A stretch of 64,000 nucleotides of DNA from Minwuia thermotolerans (GTDB lineage: Bacteria; Pseudomonadota; Alphaproteobacteria; Minwuiales; Minwuiaceae). The position numbers and the translations under genes are program-made. The stretch spans positions 142,987 through 206,986 of the forward strand of contig NZ_PIGG01000010.1 in NCBI RefSeq assembly GCF_002924445.1. Direction: 5' to 3'. A model generated the notes under the pieces. The model was not told the origin of the DNA and did not search any database. It saw nothing but the letters and a program-made list of their open reading frames with translations. Below, in pieces: positions 55,201-64,000 of the stretch. The stretch's first letter is position 1, and every line of letters begins with the position of its first letter.

Positions 55201-56292
55201 ATGAGAGGGTCCCCCGGGAGATCGTATCTGCTGGATGCGGACCGCAATCCGATCATCCGGTTCCAGCGCCAGTTGGTGGAAAGCCACGGTGTGCTGCGAA
55301 GCGCCGTGCTGACCACCGCCGGCTTCACCATCGTCTCCGTCGTCGTCAGCCTGATCTGCTACGAGATCCTCGGGATCGACTATCTGAGCTACCCGATCGC
55401 GATCGTGATGCCGATCGTGCTGCCGGTCGTGACCGGATTTCCGACGACCTTCATCATCCACCTGCTGGTTGGCGTGACGCTGGAGCGTGAGCGGCTGGCC
55501 CAGGCGCAGCAGCAGGAACTGGCGGAACTGGCCTGGGAGGCGGCCGAGCAGCGCAGCGCCGCCGAGGCGGCCAGCCGCTCCAAGTCGGCGATGCTGGCGA
55601 ACATGACCCATGAACTGCGCACGCCGCTGAACGCCATCATCGGCTTCTCGGACGTGCTCAAGGCTGAAGGGGTCGACGGACTGGACGGCGAACGGCTGCG
55701 CCAGTACGCCCTGGACATCAACCTGAGCGGGCGGCACCTGCTGGAACTGGTCAACGACCTGCTGGAACTGGCGCGGCTGGAGCGCGGCAACCGCGACTTC
55801 TATCCCGAAGCGATCGACCTGGGAGAGAAGATCGCCGAGGTCTGCCGCATCATGCGCGAGCAGGCCGCCTCGGCCGGGGTTGCGTTGTCGGCCGAACCGG
55901 GCGGCGCCCCGGTCATTGCCCTGACCGACGACCAGACCCTGCGCCAGATGCTGCTCAATCTGATCTCCAATGCCCTGAAGTTCACGCCCCCGTGCGGCGA
56001 GGTCCGCCTGATTCCGGAAATGCGCGCAGGCCACCCGTGCGTCAGCGTGCGCGACACCGGCATTGGCATCGCAGAGGATGACCGCGAACGCATCTTCGAT
56101 CCCTTCAGCCAGGTCGACAATGACTTCACCCGGCGGAAGACCGGGAGCGGCCTGGGGCTGGCGCTGGTCAAGACCATGATCGAGCAGCAGGGCGGGCGGA
56201 TCGAGCTCGAAAGCGCGCCGGGACAGGGTTCGACCTTCCGGCTGGTCTTCCCCGAGGCCGTCGAGCAGGCCGGTTCCCAGGCCGCGGATTGA
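55201..56292 (+). CDS. Membrane sensor histidine kinase, no adjacent regulator
   Basis: A 363-residue histidine kinase with two membrane helices (about 34-56 and 64-92) and no extracytoplasmic domain of note. A short coiled coil follows, then HisKA with MTHELRTPLNAIIGFSDVL (H137) and HATPase with LNLISNALKFTP, DTGIGIAEDD and GSGLGLALV. It starts eight bases after the AidB-like stop, so it may be co-transcribed. No response regulator is nearby. The layout resembles alphaproteobacterial PleC/DivJ-like kinases in the catalytic part only. Signal unknown. Confidence 0.88.
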   Translation: MRGSPGRSYLLDADRNPIIRFQRQLVESHGVLRSAVLTTAGFTIVSVVVSLICYEILGIDYLSYPIAIVMPIVLPVVTGFPTTFIIHLLVGVTLERERLAQAQQQELAELAWEAAEQRSAAEAASRSKSAMLANMTHELRTPLNAIIGFSDVLKAEGVDGLDGERLRQYALDINLSGRHLLELVNDLLELARLERGNRDFYPEAIDLGEKIAEVCRIMREQAASAGVALSAEPGGAPVIALTDDQTLRQMLLNLISNALKFTPPCGEVRLIPEMRAGHPCVSVRDTGIGIAEDDRERIFDPFSQVDNDFTRRKTGSGLGLALVKTMIEQQGGRIELESAPGQGSTFRLVFPEAVEQAGSQAAD

Positions 56293-56398
56293 CCGTCGCC
56301 AACGCCGCGACAGAAATCACCTTCCCGCCGGCGGGGGCACGTGTCTATTCTCGATGCCCCTGCCTCAAGACGAAATCCCAGTTCCGCAAGGTCCGAAC

Positions 56399-58678
56399 AT
56401 GAGCGACGAACGCAACAAGAGCCTCAATCAGGAGGCGCTGCTGTTTCACACCACCGGCCGCCCCGGCAAGATCGAGGTGGTGGCCACCAAGCCGGTGGCG
56501 ACGCAGCGCGACCTGTCCCTGGCTTACAGCCCCGGCGTCGCCGAGCCCTGCCGCGTGATTCACGCCAATCCCGACATGGCCTACGACTACACCGCCAAGG
56601 GCAATCTGGTGGCCGTGATCTCCAACGGCACCGCCGTGCTGGGCCTCGGCGACCTGGGCCCGCTGGGCGCCAAGCCGGTGATGGAAGGCAAGGCGGTGCT
56701 GTTCAAGCGCTTCGCCGACGTCGACGGCATCGACGTGGAACTCGATTCCACCGACGTCGACGAGATCATCAACACGGTCCGCGTCATCGCGCCGACCTAT
56801 GGCGGCATCAATCTGGAGGACATCAAGGCGCCGGAGTGCTTCATCATCGAGCAGCGCCTGCGCGAGATCCTGGACATCCCGGTCTTCCACGACGATCAGC
56901 ACGGCACGGCGATCATCGCCGCCGCGGGCCTGATAAACGCCTGTGAACTGACCGGCCGCCAGCTGTCCGACTGCAAGATGGTGGTGAACGGCGCCGGCGC
57001 CGCCTCGATCGCCTGCATCGAACTTGTGAAGGCCATGGGCATCGGCCATGACAACGCCATCATGTGCGACAGCAAGGGCGTCATCTACAAGGGCCGCGAA
57101 GACGGCATGAACCAATGGAAGTCGGCGCATGCCGCCGATACCGACGCCCGCACTCTGGAAGACGCGATGGAAGGCGCGGACGTCTTCTTCGGCCTGTCCG
57201 TCGCCGGCGCGGTGACCAAGAAGATGGTCGCTTCCATGGCCGCCAAGCCGATCATCTTCGCCATGGCCAACCCGGATCCCGAGATCACGCCCGAGGATAT
57301 CCAGGAAATCCGCGATGACGCGATCATCGCCACCGGCCGGTCCGACTATCCGAACCAGGTGAACAACGTCCTGGGCTTCCCCTACATCTTCCGCGGCGCG
57401 CTGGATGTCCGCGCCCGGACCATCAACGAGCAGATGAAGATCGCCGCCGCCGAGGCGCTGGCCGATCTCGCCCGGGAGGACGTCCCCGACGAGGTCGCCC
57501 GCGCCTATCGCGGCACGCAGCTTCAGTTCGGTCCCGAATACATCATCCCCACGCCCTTCGACCCGCGCCTGATCAGCGCCATCCCCCCGGCGGTGGCCGA
57601 GGCGGCGATGGCCAGCGGCGTGGCCCGAACCCCGATCGTGGACATGGAGCAGTACACCCACGAACTGAAGGCGCGCCTGGATCCGACGACGGGCATCCTG
57701 CAGATGATTCTCAACCAGGTGCGCGCGGCGCCCAAGCGGGTGGTCTTCGCCGAGGGCGAGGAGGAGAAGGTGATCCGCGCCGCGCTCGCCTTCAAGCAGG
57801 AGGGCTATGGCGAACCGATCCTGATCGGCTACCCGGAGCGCGTGAAGGCGAGCCTGAAGACCATGGGCCACGACCCGGAGGAGCTGACCATTGTCAGCGC
57901 CCGCGACTACGACCGCCGCGACATCTACTACGACTATCTCTACAAGCGCTGGCAGCGCCGCGGCCTGCTCTACCGCGACTGCCAGCGGATGGTGAATACC
58001 GACCGCAACATCTTCGGCGCCTGCATGGTCGCCCATGGCGACGCCGACGCCATGGTGACCGGCGTCACGCGGCGCTTCTCGGTGGCCTATGACGACGTCC
58101 GCCGCGTGATCGATCCCAAGCCGAGGGCGCGCGTCTTCGGGCTGTCGATCATGCTGGCGCGCGGGCGTACGGTCTTCATCGCCGATACTTCGGTACATGA
58201 ATTGCCGAGCTCCGTGGAACTGGCCGACATCGCCAGCCAGGCGGCCGATTTCGCGCGCCGGCTGGGGCACGAGCCACGGGTGGCGATGATCGCCTTCTCG
58301 ACATTCGGCAACGCGCCGCACCAGGCTTCCGAAAGGATCAACGAGGCGGTGTCGCTGCTGGAAACCCGCGACCTCGATTTCGAGTTCGACGGCGAGATGT
58401 CGGTCGACGTGGCGCTCAATCCGGAACTGATGGAGCTCTACCCGTTCTGCCGCCTCTCGGGGCCTGCGAATGTCCTGATCATGCCGGGTCTGCAATCCGC
58501 CAACATCGCCTGGAAGCTGCTGCAGTCGCTGGGCGACGCCACCACTGTCGGGCCGCTGCTGATCGGTCTTTCCCAGCCCGTCCAGGTGGTCCCGATCGGA
58601 TCGACCGTGTCCGATCTGGTCTCGATTGCCGCGCTGGCGGCCTATGACGCGGAGCAGGCGAACCGCTCTCCGCTCTGA
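56399..58678 (+). CDS. maeB: NADP-dependent malic enzyme with phosphotransacetylase-like domain
   Basis: MaeB decarboxylates malate to pyruvate with NADP. The 759-residue length equals the E. coli enzyme. Residues 1 to about 420 are the malic enzyme (SLAYSPGVAEPC near 38, IPVFHDDQHGTAI near 160, GAGAASIACIEL near 195). From about 430 a phosphotransacetylase-like domain follows (VRAAPKRVVFAEGEEEKVIRAA...), which in the family senses acetyl-CoA but is not catalytic. The ATG at 56399 with AAGG upstream is preferred over one 15 codons earlier. It is between two histidine kinase genes on the same strand. Confidence 0.94.
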   Translation: MSDERNKSLNQEALLFHTTGRPGKIEVVATKPVATQRDLSLAYSPGVAEPCRVIHANPDMAYDYTAKGNLVAVISNGTAVLGLGDLGPLGAKPVMEGKAVLFKRFADVDGIDVELDSTDVDEIINTVRVIAPTYGGINLEDIKAPECFIIEQRLREILDIPVFHDDQHGTAIIAAAGLINACELTGRQLSDCKMVVNGAGAASIACIELVKAMGIGHDNAIMCDSKGVIYKGREDGMNQWKSAHAADTDARTLEDAMEGADVFFGLSVAGAVTKKMVASMAAKPIIFAMANPDPEITPEDIQEIRDDAIIATGRSDYPNQVNNVLGFPYIFRGALDVRARTINEQMKIAAAEALADLAREDVPDEVARAYRGTQLQFGPEYIIPTPFDPRLISAIPPAVAEAAMASGVARTPIVDMEQYTHELKARLDPTTGILQMILNQVRAAPKRVVFAEGEEEKVIRAALAFKQEGYGEPILIGYPERVKASLKTMGHDPEELTIVSARDYDRRDIYYDYLYKRWQRRGLLYRDCQRMVNTDRNIFGACMVAHGDADAMVTGVTRRFSVAYDDVRRVIDPKPRARVFGLSIMLARGRTVFIADTSVHELPSSVELADIASQAADFARRLGHEPRVAMIAFSTFGNAPHQASERINEAVSLLETRDLDFEFDGEMSVDVALNPELMELYPFCRLSGPANVLIMPGLQSANIAWKLLQSLGDATTVGPLLIGLSQPVQVVPIGSTVSDLVSIAALAAYDAEQANRSPL

Positions 58679-58751
58679 TCCGGCGGCCCGCGGGCGCGGC
58701 AGTATCCGCTTAAGGCTACGTTTACTGAAGTGGACCTAGGCTGGACATGAC

Positions 58752-60941
58752 ATGTCTCAGCCAGGCTCAGAGAAGTACGTCAGTAACGGCGCCGAGTGGC
58801 CTTCGCCACCGTCGGGCGGCGTGCTTCACCTGGCTTCCCTGCTGCTGCTGGCCTGTTCCGTCGCCGCCGTGACCACGGTTCTCGTGCTGGTCTTTGGCGG
58901 CGCGGCGGCCCGGCAGATGGTGATCTTTCTGGCGGTCGCCGCCGGCGGAATGGCTGGCTTTGTCGGCAACCTGATCGTCACCGAGTACCGTCGACGACAG
59001 TTCGCCGGCCGCATCTTCGCGGAACTCCGGCAGCTCTGCGACGGCGTCGCCGTCTACGGTCCCTCGGGGCAGGCCCTCGCCCCGGCCGGCGGCGCGCTGG
59101 CCGATCTGCCGGGCGTCGACCACCGGACTTGGCTGGCCGGCAATCTCGCCGCCGCGCCCTTCCTGCTGGAGAGCGAAAAGCCCTCGACCGAACCGGATGC
59201 GCCAGCGCGCTTCGCGGCCGGCGGAACGGCGCGCGTGGTGCTGAAGGGTCCCGGCGGGCTGGTCCTGCGACTGGCTCAGACGCGCACCGCGCTGGGGCCG
59301 ACGCTGCTCCTGGCGCACGACATCAGCGCCGACCGCGCCCGCGAGAAGGACGTGCAGGCGAGCGAGCGCAAGTTCTCGGAACTCGCCGACGTCGCTTCCG
59401 ACTGGATATGGGAAACGGACCACGAGCACCGCTTCACCTTCGTCTCCGACCGCTTCGAGAAGCTGACCCGCCTGCCCGTGGGCAAGCTGGTGGAGCGCCG
59501 CCTGATCGAAATCGCCGACGTCCGCGCGGCGCCGGTGGATATCCGGGCCCTGCTCAAGCACATGCAGGAGCAGGATTCGTTCTCCGACATCATCATTCCG
59601 CTGCGGCTCGCCGGACCCCATGGCCAGCTCTGGATACGCTTCGCGGGACGGCCCAACATCGATGACGAAGGCCGCTTTCTGGGCTTCCAGGGCGTCGCCG
59701 CGGACGTCACCAAGGAATACCACGCCGAAGCGACCGCCGAGGAAGCGCGGCGGACGCTGCGCGACGCCATCGAGAGCGCATCGGAAGGCCTGGCGATCTA
59801 CAGCGCCAATGGCGACTTCGTCATGTGCAACCGCAAGCTGGCCAACGACTTCGCGGCGGCCGGGCACCTACTGCGTTCGGGCGGCACGCTGACCGGCCTG
59901 ATCACCGAACTGCTGCGCACGCGCCAGCTCAGGGTGCCTGAAATGTCGCCGAAGACTGCGACCGCCTCGGTGATGGCGGAGATCGACAGCGCCCACATGC
60001 GCCGCGAATTCCTGTCCTCGAACAACCGCTGGTTCCGCATCAGCGCCAACCGCAGCGCCGACGACGGGACGGTTCTGGTATTCACCGACATATCCGAGGA
60101 CAAGGCGCACGAGGCCGAGCTGGCGGCGAAGATCGATCAGCTCGAGACGGTTCAGACGGAACTGCTGCAGCAGAAGGAGACGCTCTCCAACCTGGCGGAG
60201 AACCTTTCTGCGGCCCGCAACGAGGCGGAGGCGGCCAACCGCGCCAAATCCGAGTTCCTCGCCGCGATGAGCCATGAACTGCGCACGCCGCTGAACGCCG
60301 TCATCGGCTTCTCCGAGGTGATGCAGTCCGAAAGCTTCGGCCCCCTGGGAAGCGTCCGCTACCGCGAATACGCCGGCGACATTCTGGAATCCGGCCGCCA
60401 CCTGCTGACGCTGATCAACAATATCCTGGATCTGTCCAAGGCGGAGGCGGGCCGGCTGGAGCTCTACCCCCAGGCGGTCATGGTCCGCGACATCATCGAC
60501 GCCAGCGTCAGGATCGCCTGTCCGCGCAGCATGAAGACCGAACTGGCGGTGCTGATCAATCCGGACGCCACCGAGATCATCGCCGACGCCCAGAAGCTGA
60601 AACAGATACTGATCAACCTGATCTCCAACGCCGCCAAGTTCACGCCCGACGACGGTTCGATCCGGATCAGCGCCGTTCGCCGCGGCGGCCTGACAGAGAT
60701 TTCGGTGGCCGACACCGGCATCGGCATGAAGCCCGAAGACATCCCCGGGGCGCTGACCGCCTTCCGTCAGATCGACAGTTCGCTGGGCCGAAAATACGAA
60801 GGCACCGGGCTCGGTCTGCCGCTGGCGCGCCGCTTCGCCGAACTGCATGGCGGCAGCCTGGAGATCGACAGCACCCTCGGCGAAGGCACCACTGTCGTCG
60901 TCCGCATCCCCGATCACGTCGCCCGCGCCGCAGTCGCCTGA
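58752..60941 (+). CDS. PAS-domain sensor histidine kinase
   Basis: A 729-residue membrane kinase. Two helices (about 26-48 and 55-75) are followed by a possible degenerate PAS (about 85-190), a PAS/PAC (about 205-320, ending GVAADVTKEY), another PAS (about 333-447), and a coiled coil (about 450-495). HisKA with MSHELRTPLNAVIGFSEVM (H508) and HATPase (LNLISNAAKFTPDD, DTGIGM, GTGLGLPLAR) complete it. No receiver domain and no adjacent regulator gene. The catalytic part is the common alphaproteobacterial type. The signal is unknown; PAS domains suggest a redox, light or small-molecule cue. Confidence 0.9.
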   Translation: MSQPGSEKYVSNGAEWPSPPSGGVLHLASLLLLACSVAAVTTVLVLVFGGAAARQMVIFLAVAAGGMAGFVGNLIVTEYRRRQFAGRIFAELRQLCDGVAVYGPSGQALAPAGGALADLPGVDHRTWLAGNLAAAPFLLESEKPSTEPDAPARFAAGGTARVVLKGPGGLVLRLAQTRTALGPTLLLAHDISADRAREKDVQASERKFSELADVASDWIWETDHEHRFTFVSDRFEKLTRLPVGKLVERRLIEIADVRAAPVDIRALLKHMQEQDSFSDIIIPLRLAGPHGQLWIRFAGRPNIDDEGRFLGFQGVAADVTKEYHAEATAEEARRTLRDAIESASEGLAIYSANGDFVMCNRKLANDFAAAGHLLRSGGTLTGLITELLRTRQLRVPEMSPKTATASVMAEIDSAHMRREFLSSNNRWFRISANRSADDGTVLVFTDISEDKAHEAELAAKIDQLETVQTELLQQKETLSNLAENLSAARNEAEAANRAKSEFLAAMSHELRTPLNAVIGFSEVMQSESFGPLGSVRYREYAGDILESGRHLLTLINNILDLSKAEAGRLELYPQAVMVRDIIDASVRIACPRSMKTELAVLINPDATEIIADAQKLKQILINLISNAAKFTPDDGSIRISAVRRGGLTEISVADTGIGMKPEDIPGALTAFRQIDSSLGRKYEGTGLGLPLARRFAELHGGSLEIDSTLGEGTTVVVRIPDHVARAAVA

Positions 60942-60994
60942 CGCTGCGCCGACCCCCCTGCGTCAGCGGACGGGGCGGCATGTGCCAAAGCGTG

Positions 60995-61023
60995 CTGACA
61001 CCTCCCCACGCGGCCCCTAGGAT
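60995..61023 (+). promoter_or_regulatory. Candidate sigma-70 promoter of the amidohydrolase operon
   Basis: CTGACA (60995-61000) and TAGGAT (61018-61023) are separated by 17 bases and lie about 43 bases before the ATG of the amidohydrolase. Each hexamer differs from consensus at one or two positions, so this is a reasonable promoter for the three-gene unit that follows. Confidence 0.5.
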
Positions 61024-61065
61024 GCTCCAAAACAAGAATATGCGATCCAAGGGGAGGACTGCGCC

Positions 61066-62169
61066 ATGAGCATCACGCCGATTTCCGCCGATTCTCACAT
61101 CACCGAGCCGCCGGACTGCTATTCCGCGCGCATCGACAAGGCCTGGCGTGAGAAGGCGCCGCATATCGTCAAGGACCCGAAGTTCGGCGAGGTCTTCGTC
61201 ATTCCCGGCTTCGACAAGCCGATCCCGATGGGGCTCGTGGCCGCCGCGGGGCGGGATCCGAAGGATCTCAACTTCAACACCCAGAACTACGGCGACCTGC
61301 ATCCGGGCGGCTACGATCCCAAGGCGCGGCTGGCCGACCAGGATCGCGACGGAATCTTTGGCGAAATCATCTATCCTTCGGTCGGCATGATGCTCTGCAA
61401 TCATCCAGACTTCGACTACAAGAAGGCCTGCTTCGACGCCTACAACATCTGGCTGCAGGAGTATTGCGACTTCGCCCCCGGCCGGCTGTTCGGCATGCCC
61501 CAGATCGCGATGCGCACGGTAGACGAAGGTATCGCCGACCTGATGGACCTGAAGGCGCGCGGCTTCCGCGGCATCATGATGCCGGGCGAGCCGGCGGTCG
61601 CCGACTATGACGACCCCATCTACGATCCATTCTACGAAGCCGCGGTCGACCTGAAGATGCCGCTGTCGTTCCACATCCTGACGTCGAGCAACGCCGCCGC
61701 CGGCCGCACGCGGGGGCCGCGGATCAACTCCTTCCAGTCGATCATCCGCGGCAATCAGGACATCCTGGGCACCTTCATCTTCGGCGGCGTCTTCGACCGG
61801 CATCCGGACCTGAAGATCGTCTGCGTCGAGGCCGACGCCGGCTGGGCGCCCCACTGGATGTACCGCGCCGACCACGCCTACAAGCGCCACCGTTACTGGA
61901 TGAAGTGCGACGAGCTGCAGCGCCTGCCGTCCGAGTATTTCCTGGAGCACATCTACCTGACGTTTCAGGACGACTGGTCGGCCTTCCAGATGAAGGATCT
62001 GCTGAACGTGGACCGCCTGATGTGGGCCAACGATTTCCCCCATTCGGACGCCACCTGGCCCTGGTCGCAGGAGATCCTGGCAGAGCAGACCGTCAATCTG
62101 TCCGATCACGAAAAGCAACGCATCCTGCGCGACAATGTGCGGGAACTCTACGACCTGCCGATCCAGTAG
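61066..62169 (+). CDS. Amidohydrolase family protein (ACMSD/decarboxylase-like TIM barrel)
   Basis: A 367-residue metal-dependent enzyme of the amidohydrolase_2 superfamily, which includes hydrolases and decarboxylases of the ACMSD kind. The N-terminal metal motif is ADSHITEPPD (D-x-H variant). Histidines in LPLSFHILTSS-like strand (MPLSFHIL), WAPHWMYRADHAYKRH, and LMWANDFPHSDATWPWS at the C terminus, with the typical xxDFPHxD, supply the other ligands. GGGGAGGA precedes the start. It begins a same-strand cluster with a second amidohydrolase and a carboxylase subunit. Substrate unknown. Confidence 0.87.
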   Translation: MSITPISADSHITEPPDCYSARIDKAWREKAPHIVKDPKFGEVFVIPGFDKPIPMGLVAAAGRDPKDLNFNTQNYGDLHPGGYDPKARLADQDRDGIFGEIIYPSVGMMLCNHPDFDYKKACFDAYNIWLQEYCDFAPGRLFGMPQIAMRTVDEGIADLMDLKARGFRGIMMPGEPAVADYDDPIYDPFYEAAVDLKMPLSFHILTSSNAAAGRTRGPRINSFQSIIRGNQDILGTFIFGGVFDRHPDLKIVCVEADAGWAPHWMYRADHAYKRHRYWMKCDELQRLPSEYFLEHIYLTFQDDWSAFQMKDLLNVDRLMWANDFPHSDATWPWSQEILAEQTVNLSDHEKQRILRDNVRELYDLPIQ

Positions 62170-62179
62170 GAGGCGGAAG

Positions 62180-63862
62180 ATGCTCGATCTCAAGATCACC
62201 AACGGAACCATCGTCGACGGCACCGGCGCGAAGGGCTGGAAGGGCGATATCGGCGTCAAGGACGGCCGGATCGTCGCCATGGGCAAGGTGGACGGGGACG
62301 CCGAGCGCACCATCGACGCGAAGGGCCATGTCGTCGCGCCGGGCTTCGTCGACATCCACACCCATTACGACGCGCAGGTCGTCTGGGACCGGATGCTGTC
62401 GATCTCGCCCTGGCACGGCGTCACCACGGCCGTGATGGGCAATTGCGGCTTCGCTGTTGCGCCGACGCGGCGCGAGCACCGCGACCTGATCATGCGCACG
62501 CTGGAGAACGTCGAGGGCATGAGTGTGGCCGCACTGACGAGCGGCCTGGGCGACTGGGGCTTCGAGAGCTTCCCGGAGTATCTCGACGCGCTGGAGAAGC
62601 TGGGCACCGCGATCAACATCAGCGTCTTCTGCGGCCACACGCCGCTCCGGCTCTACGTCATGGGCGAGGAAGCGACGGAGCGCGAGGCCAACGCCGACGA
62701 GCTGGCTGAAATGAAACGCCTCGTCGAGGAGGCGATGGACGCCGGCGCCATCGGCTTCGCCACCTCCAAGGCCGTGACCCATACGGGCTACGCCGGACGG
62801 CCCGTGCCGAGCCGCCTCGCCTCCATGCAGGAGATCGAGACGCTGGCCGGCGTGCTGGGCGAGAAGGACAAGGGCATCCTGCAGGCCACCATCGGCCGCG
62901 AGCTGTTCATCCCGGAATTCGAGCGGATTGCGCGCCAGACGGGCCGCCCCGTGACCTGGACCGCCATGCTGGCGGGTACGCAACTCGCCGACGGCACCGC
63001 GGAAGAGCATCTCGAGCGCACCCGGGAGCTGAAGAACCAGGGCCTCGACATCGTGCCCCAGGTCACGCCGCGGGCGCTGATGTTCGAGATCCAGATGAAG
63101 GCGCCCTTCATCTTCGAGCCCGTCTCGGTCTTCAAGCCGGTGCGCGGCGCCAGCTTCGAGGAGAAGAAGCGCCTCTACGCCGACGCGGACTTCCGCGACG
63201 CGTTCCGCCACAAGCTGTCGGGCAATATCCGTCCCGGCTTCCAGCGCAGCTTCGACATGACCATCATCGCCGACGTCCCGGGCCATCCCGAACTGGCGGA
63301 GATGACCCTGGCGGATGCCGCCGCCCAGGCCGGCAAGCATCCGACGGATTTCATGCTCGACATCTCCCTGTCGACCGATCTGGAGGCGCGCTTCCGCATG
63401 CCGGTGGCGAACCATTTCGAGGACGAAGTGGAGCCGCTGTTGAAGGACGGCAACACGGTGATCGGCCTCTCCGACGCCGGGGCGCACGCCAGCCAGCTCT
63501 GCGACGCCTGCCTGCCGACGCATCTGCTCGGCCGCTGGGTGCGGGAGAAGAAGGTCTTCTCCATCGAGGAGGCCGTGCGGATGCTGACCAGCCGACCGGC
63601 GGAGGTCTTCGGCATCACCGACCGGGGCACACTGGCCGAGGGCCGGCCCGCGGACATCGTGATCTTCGATCCCGAGACCGTCGGCTGCGGACCCGTCCAG
63701 CGTGTCTGGGATTTTCCGGCCGGCGCAGACCGGCTGATCTCGGAAGCCGACGGCATCGACGCGGTGATTGTCAACGGCACCGTAATCCGGCAGGACAATG
63801 CCGACGCCGTGGACCCCAACGGTCCCCTTCCTGGAAACCTGCTGCGTGGTGGACATGCCTGA
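62180..63862 (+). CDS. N-acyl-D-amino-acid deacylase family amidohydrolase
   Basis: A 560-residue TIM-barrel amidohydrolase of the D-aminoacylase type. It has the dual-strand N-terminal domain (LDLKITNGTIVDGTG), the metal motif GFVDIHTHYDAQVVWDRML near 55-73, GVTTAVMGNCGFAVAP near 82, and GLSDAGAHASQLCDACLPTHLL near 430. The protein ends with FDPETVGCGPVQRVWDFPAG. It is similar in length to D-aminoacylases and dihydroorotase-like enzymes, and cleaves N-acyl or cyclic amide bonds. AGGAGG lies just before the ATG, which is 10 bases after the previous stop. It overlaps the next gene by eight bases. Confidence 0.87.
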   Translation: MLDLKITNGTIVDGTGAKGWKGDIGVKDGRIVAMGKVDGDAERTIDAKGHVVAPGFVDIHTHYDAQVVWDRMLSISPWHGVTTAVMGNCGFAVAPTRREHRDLIMRTLENVEGMSVAALTSGLGDWGFESFPEYLDALEKLGTAINISVFCGHTPLRLYVMGEEATEREANADELAEMKRLVEEAMDAGAIGFATSKAVTHTGYAGRPVPSRLASMQEIETLAGVLGEKDKGILQATIGRELFIPEFERIARQTGRPVTWTAMLAGTQLADGTAEEHLERTRELKNQGLDIVPQVTPRALMFEIQMKAPFIFEPVSVFKPVRGASFEEKKRLYADADFRDAFRHKLSGNIRPGFQRSFDMTIIADVPGHPELAEMTLADAAAQAGKHPTDFMLDISLSTDLEARFRMPVANHFEDEVEPLLKDGNTVIGLSDAGAHASQLCDACLPTHLLGRWVREKKVFSIEEAVRMLTSRPAEVFGITDRGTLAEGRPADIVIFDPETVGCGPVQRVWDFPAGADRLISEADGIDAVIVNGTVIRQDNADAVDPNGPLPGNLLRGGHA

Positions 63863-64000
63863 CACGACGAACCCCGACAACAAGCCGGCGCCGAAGGACT
63901 GGACGCCGGAACTCGACGAACTCCATCTCCGCGAGGAGATGACCGGCGGCATGGGCGGCCCCGACAAGGTGGCCCGCCAGCACGCCGGCGGACGGCTGAC
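63855..64000 (+). CDS. Acyl-CoA carboxylase beta (carboxyltransferase) subunit, 5' part only
   Basis: The first 48 or so residues of a gene running off the window. MPDTTNPDNKPAPKDWTPELDELHLREEMTGGMGGPDKVARQHAGGRLT has the N-terminal ELDELxxREEMxxxMGGPDKVARQHAGGRLT pattern of propionyl-CoA/acetyl-CoA carboxylase beta subunits and methylmalonyl-CoA decarboxylase alpha subunits, which carry biotin-dependent carboxyltransferase activity. The start overlaps the deacylase stop by eight bases, so it is translationally coupled to it. Which acyl-CoA it uses cannot be told from this piece. Confidence 0.8.
   Translation, partial: MPDTTNPDNKPAPKDWTPELDELHLREEMTGGMGGPDKVARQHAGGRL

Overview
The window is GC-rich, gene-dense DNA that reads as chromosome of an alphaproteobacterium. 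Support comes from several gene orders typical of that class: rpiB-glyA-nrdR-ribD-ribE-ribB-ribH-nusB-thiL on one strand, ntrY-ntrX-trkA-trkH-dat-hfq-hflX on one strand, a usg gene, a MucR/Ros-type regulator, and groESL behind a CIRCE operator. I saw no tRNA, rRNA, CRISPR array, insertion sequence, integrase or phage gene.

Layout. 1-3575 (minus): a two-gene polysaccharide O-acylation module (MBOAT acyltransferase plus membrane SGNH/AlgJ-like protein) with a frame break at a C7 run. 3580-10560 (minus): riboflavin/thiamine/one-carbon housekeeping operon. 10806-11228 (plus): MucR-like regulator lacking most zinc ligands. 11256-16312 (minus): complete branched-chain amino acid type ABC importer. 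16401-18524 (minus): MFS carrier and TauD-type dioxygenase; 18603-19091 (plus) a GNAT. 19201-22544 (plus): TAXI-type TRAP importer. 22563-24700 (minus): gamma-glutamyltransferase and cupin. 24770-27067 (minus): hybrid histidine kinase. 27264-33963 (minus): TakP-like TRAP importer, iron-type alcohol dehydrogenase/maleylacetate reductase and MarR regulator. The TRAP large permease carries a long coiled-coil extension, the most unusual protein architecture in the window. 34271-36183: rhomboid protease, PagL-like lipid A deacylase, SNase-fold protein. 36185-41251: M48 lipoprotein protease, Bcr/CflA exporter, ArgE-like deacylase, SRAP protein, DUF4864 protein. 41414-43525: groEL, groES, CIRCE. 43739-53262: usg and the ntrYX-trk-dat-hfq-hflX block. 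53394-60941 (plus): AidB-like acyl-CoA dehydrogenase, two histidine kinases flanking malic enzyme MaeB. 61066-64000 (plus): amidohydrolase, D-aminoacylase-type amidohydrolase and the start of a biotin-dependent carboxylase beta subunit.

How it fits together. Three binding-protein-dependent importers (Liv ABC, TAXI TRAP, TakP-like TRAP) and several amidohydrolase, peptidase and dehydrogenase genes suggest a heterotroph scavenging amino acids and organic acids. In two of the importers a strong hairpin sits just after the binding-protein gene, which would let that gene be expressed more than the membrane genes after it. NtrYX, Trk potassium uptake and Hfq link nitrogen/redox, ion and RNA-based regulation in one block. 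I do not see a clearly new multi-gene system. The best leads are the TRAP-coiled-coil fusion, the C7 frame break in the acylation module, the zinc-less MucR homologue and several perfect inverted or direct repeats in promoter regions.
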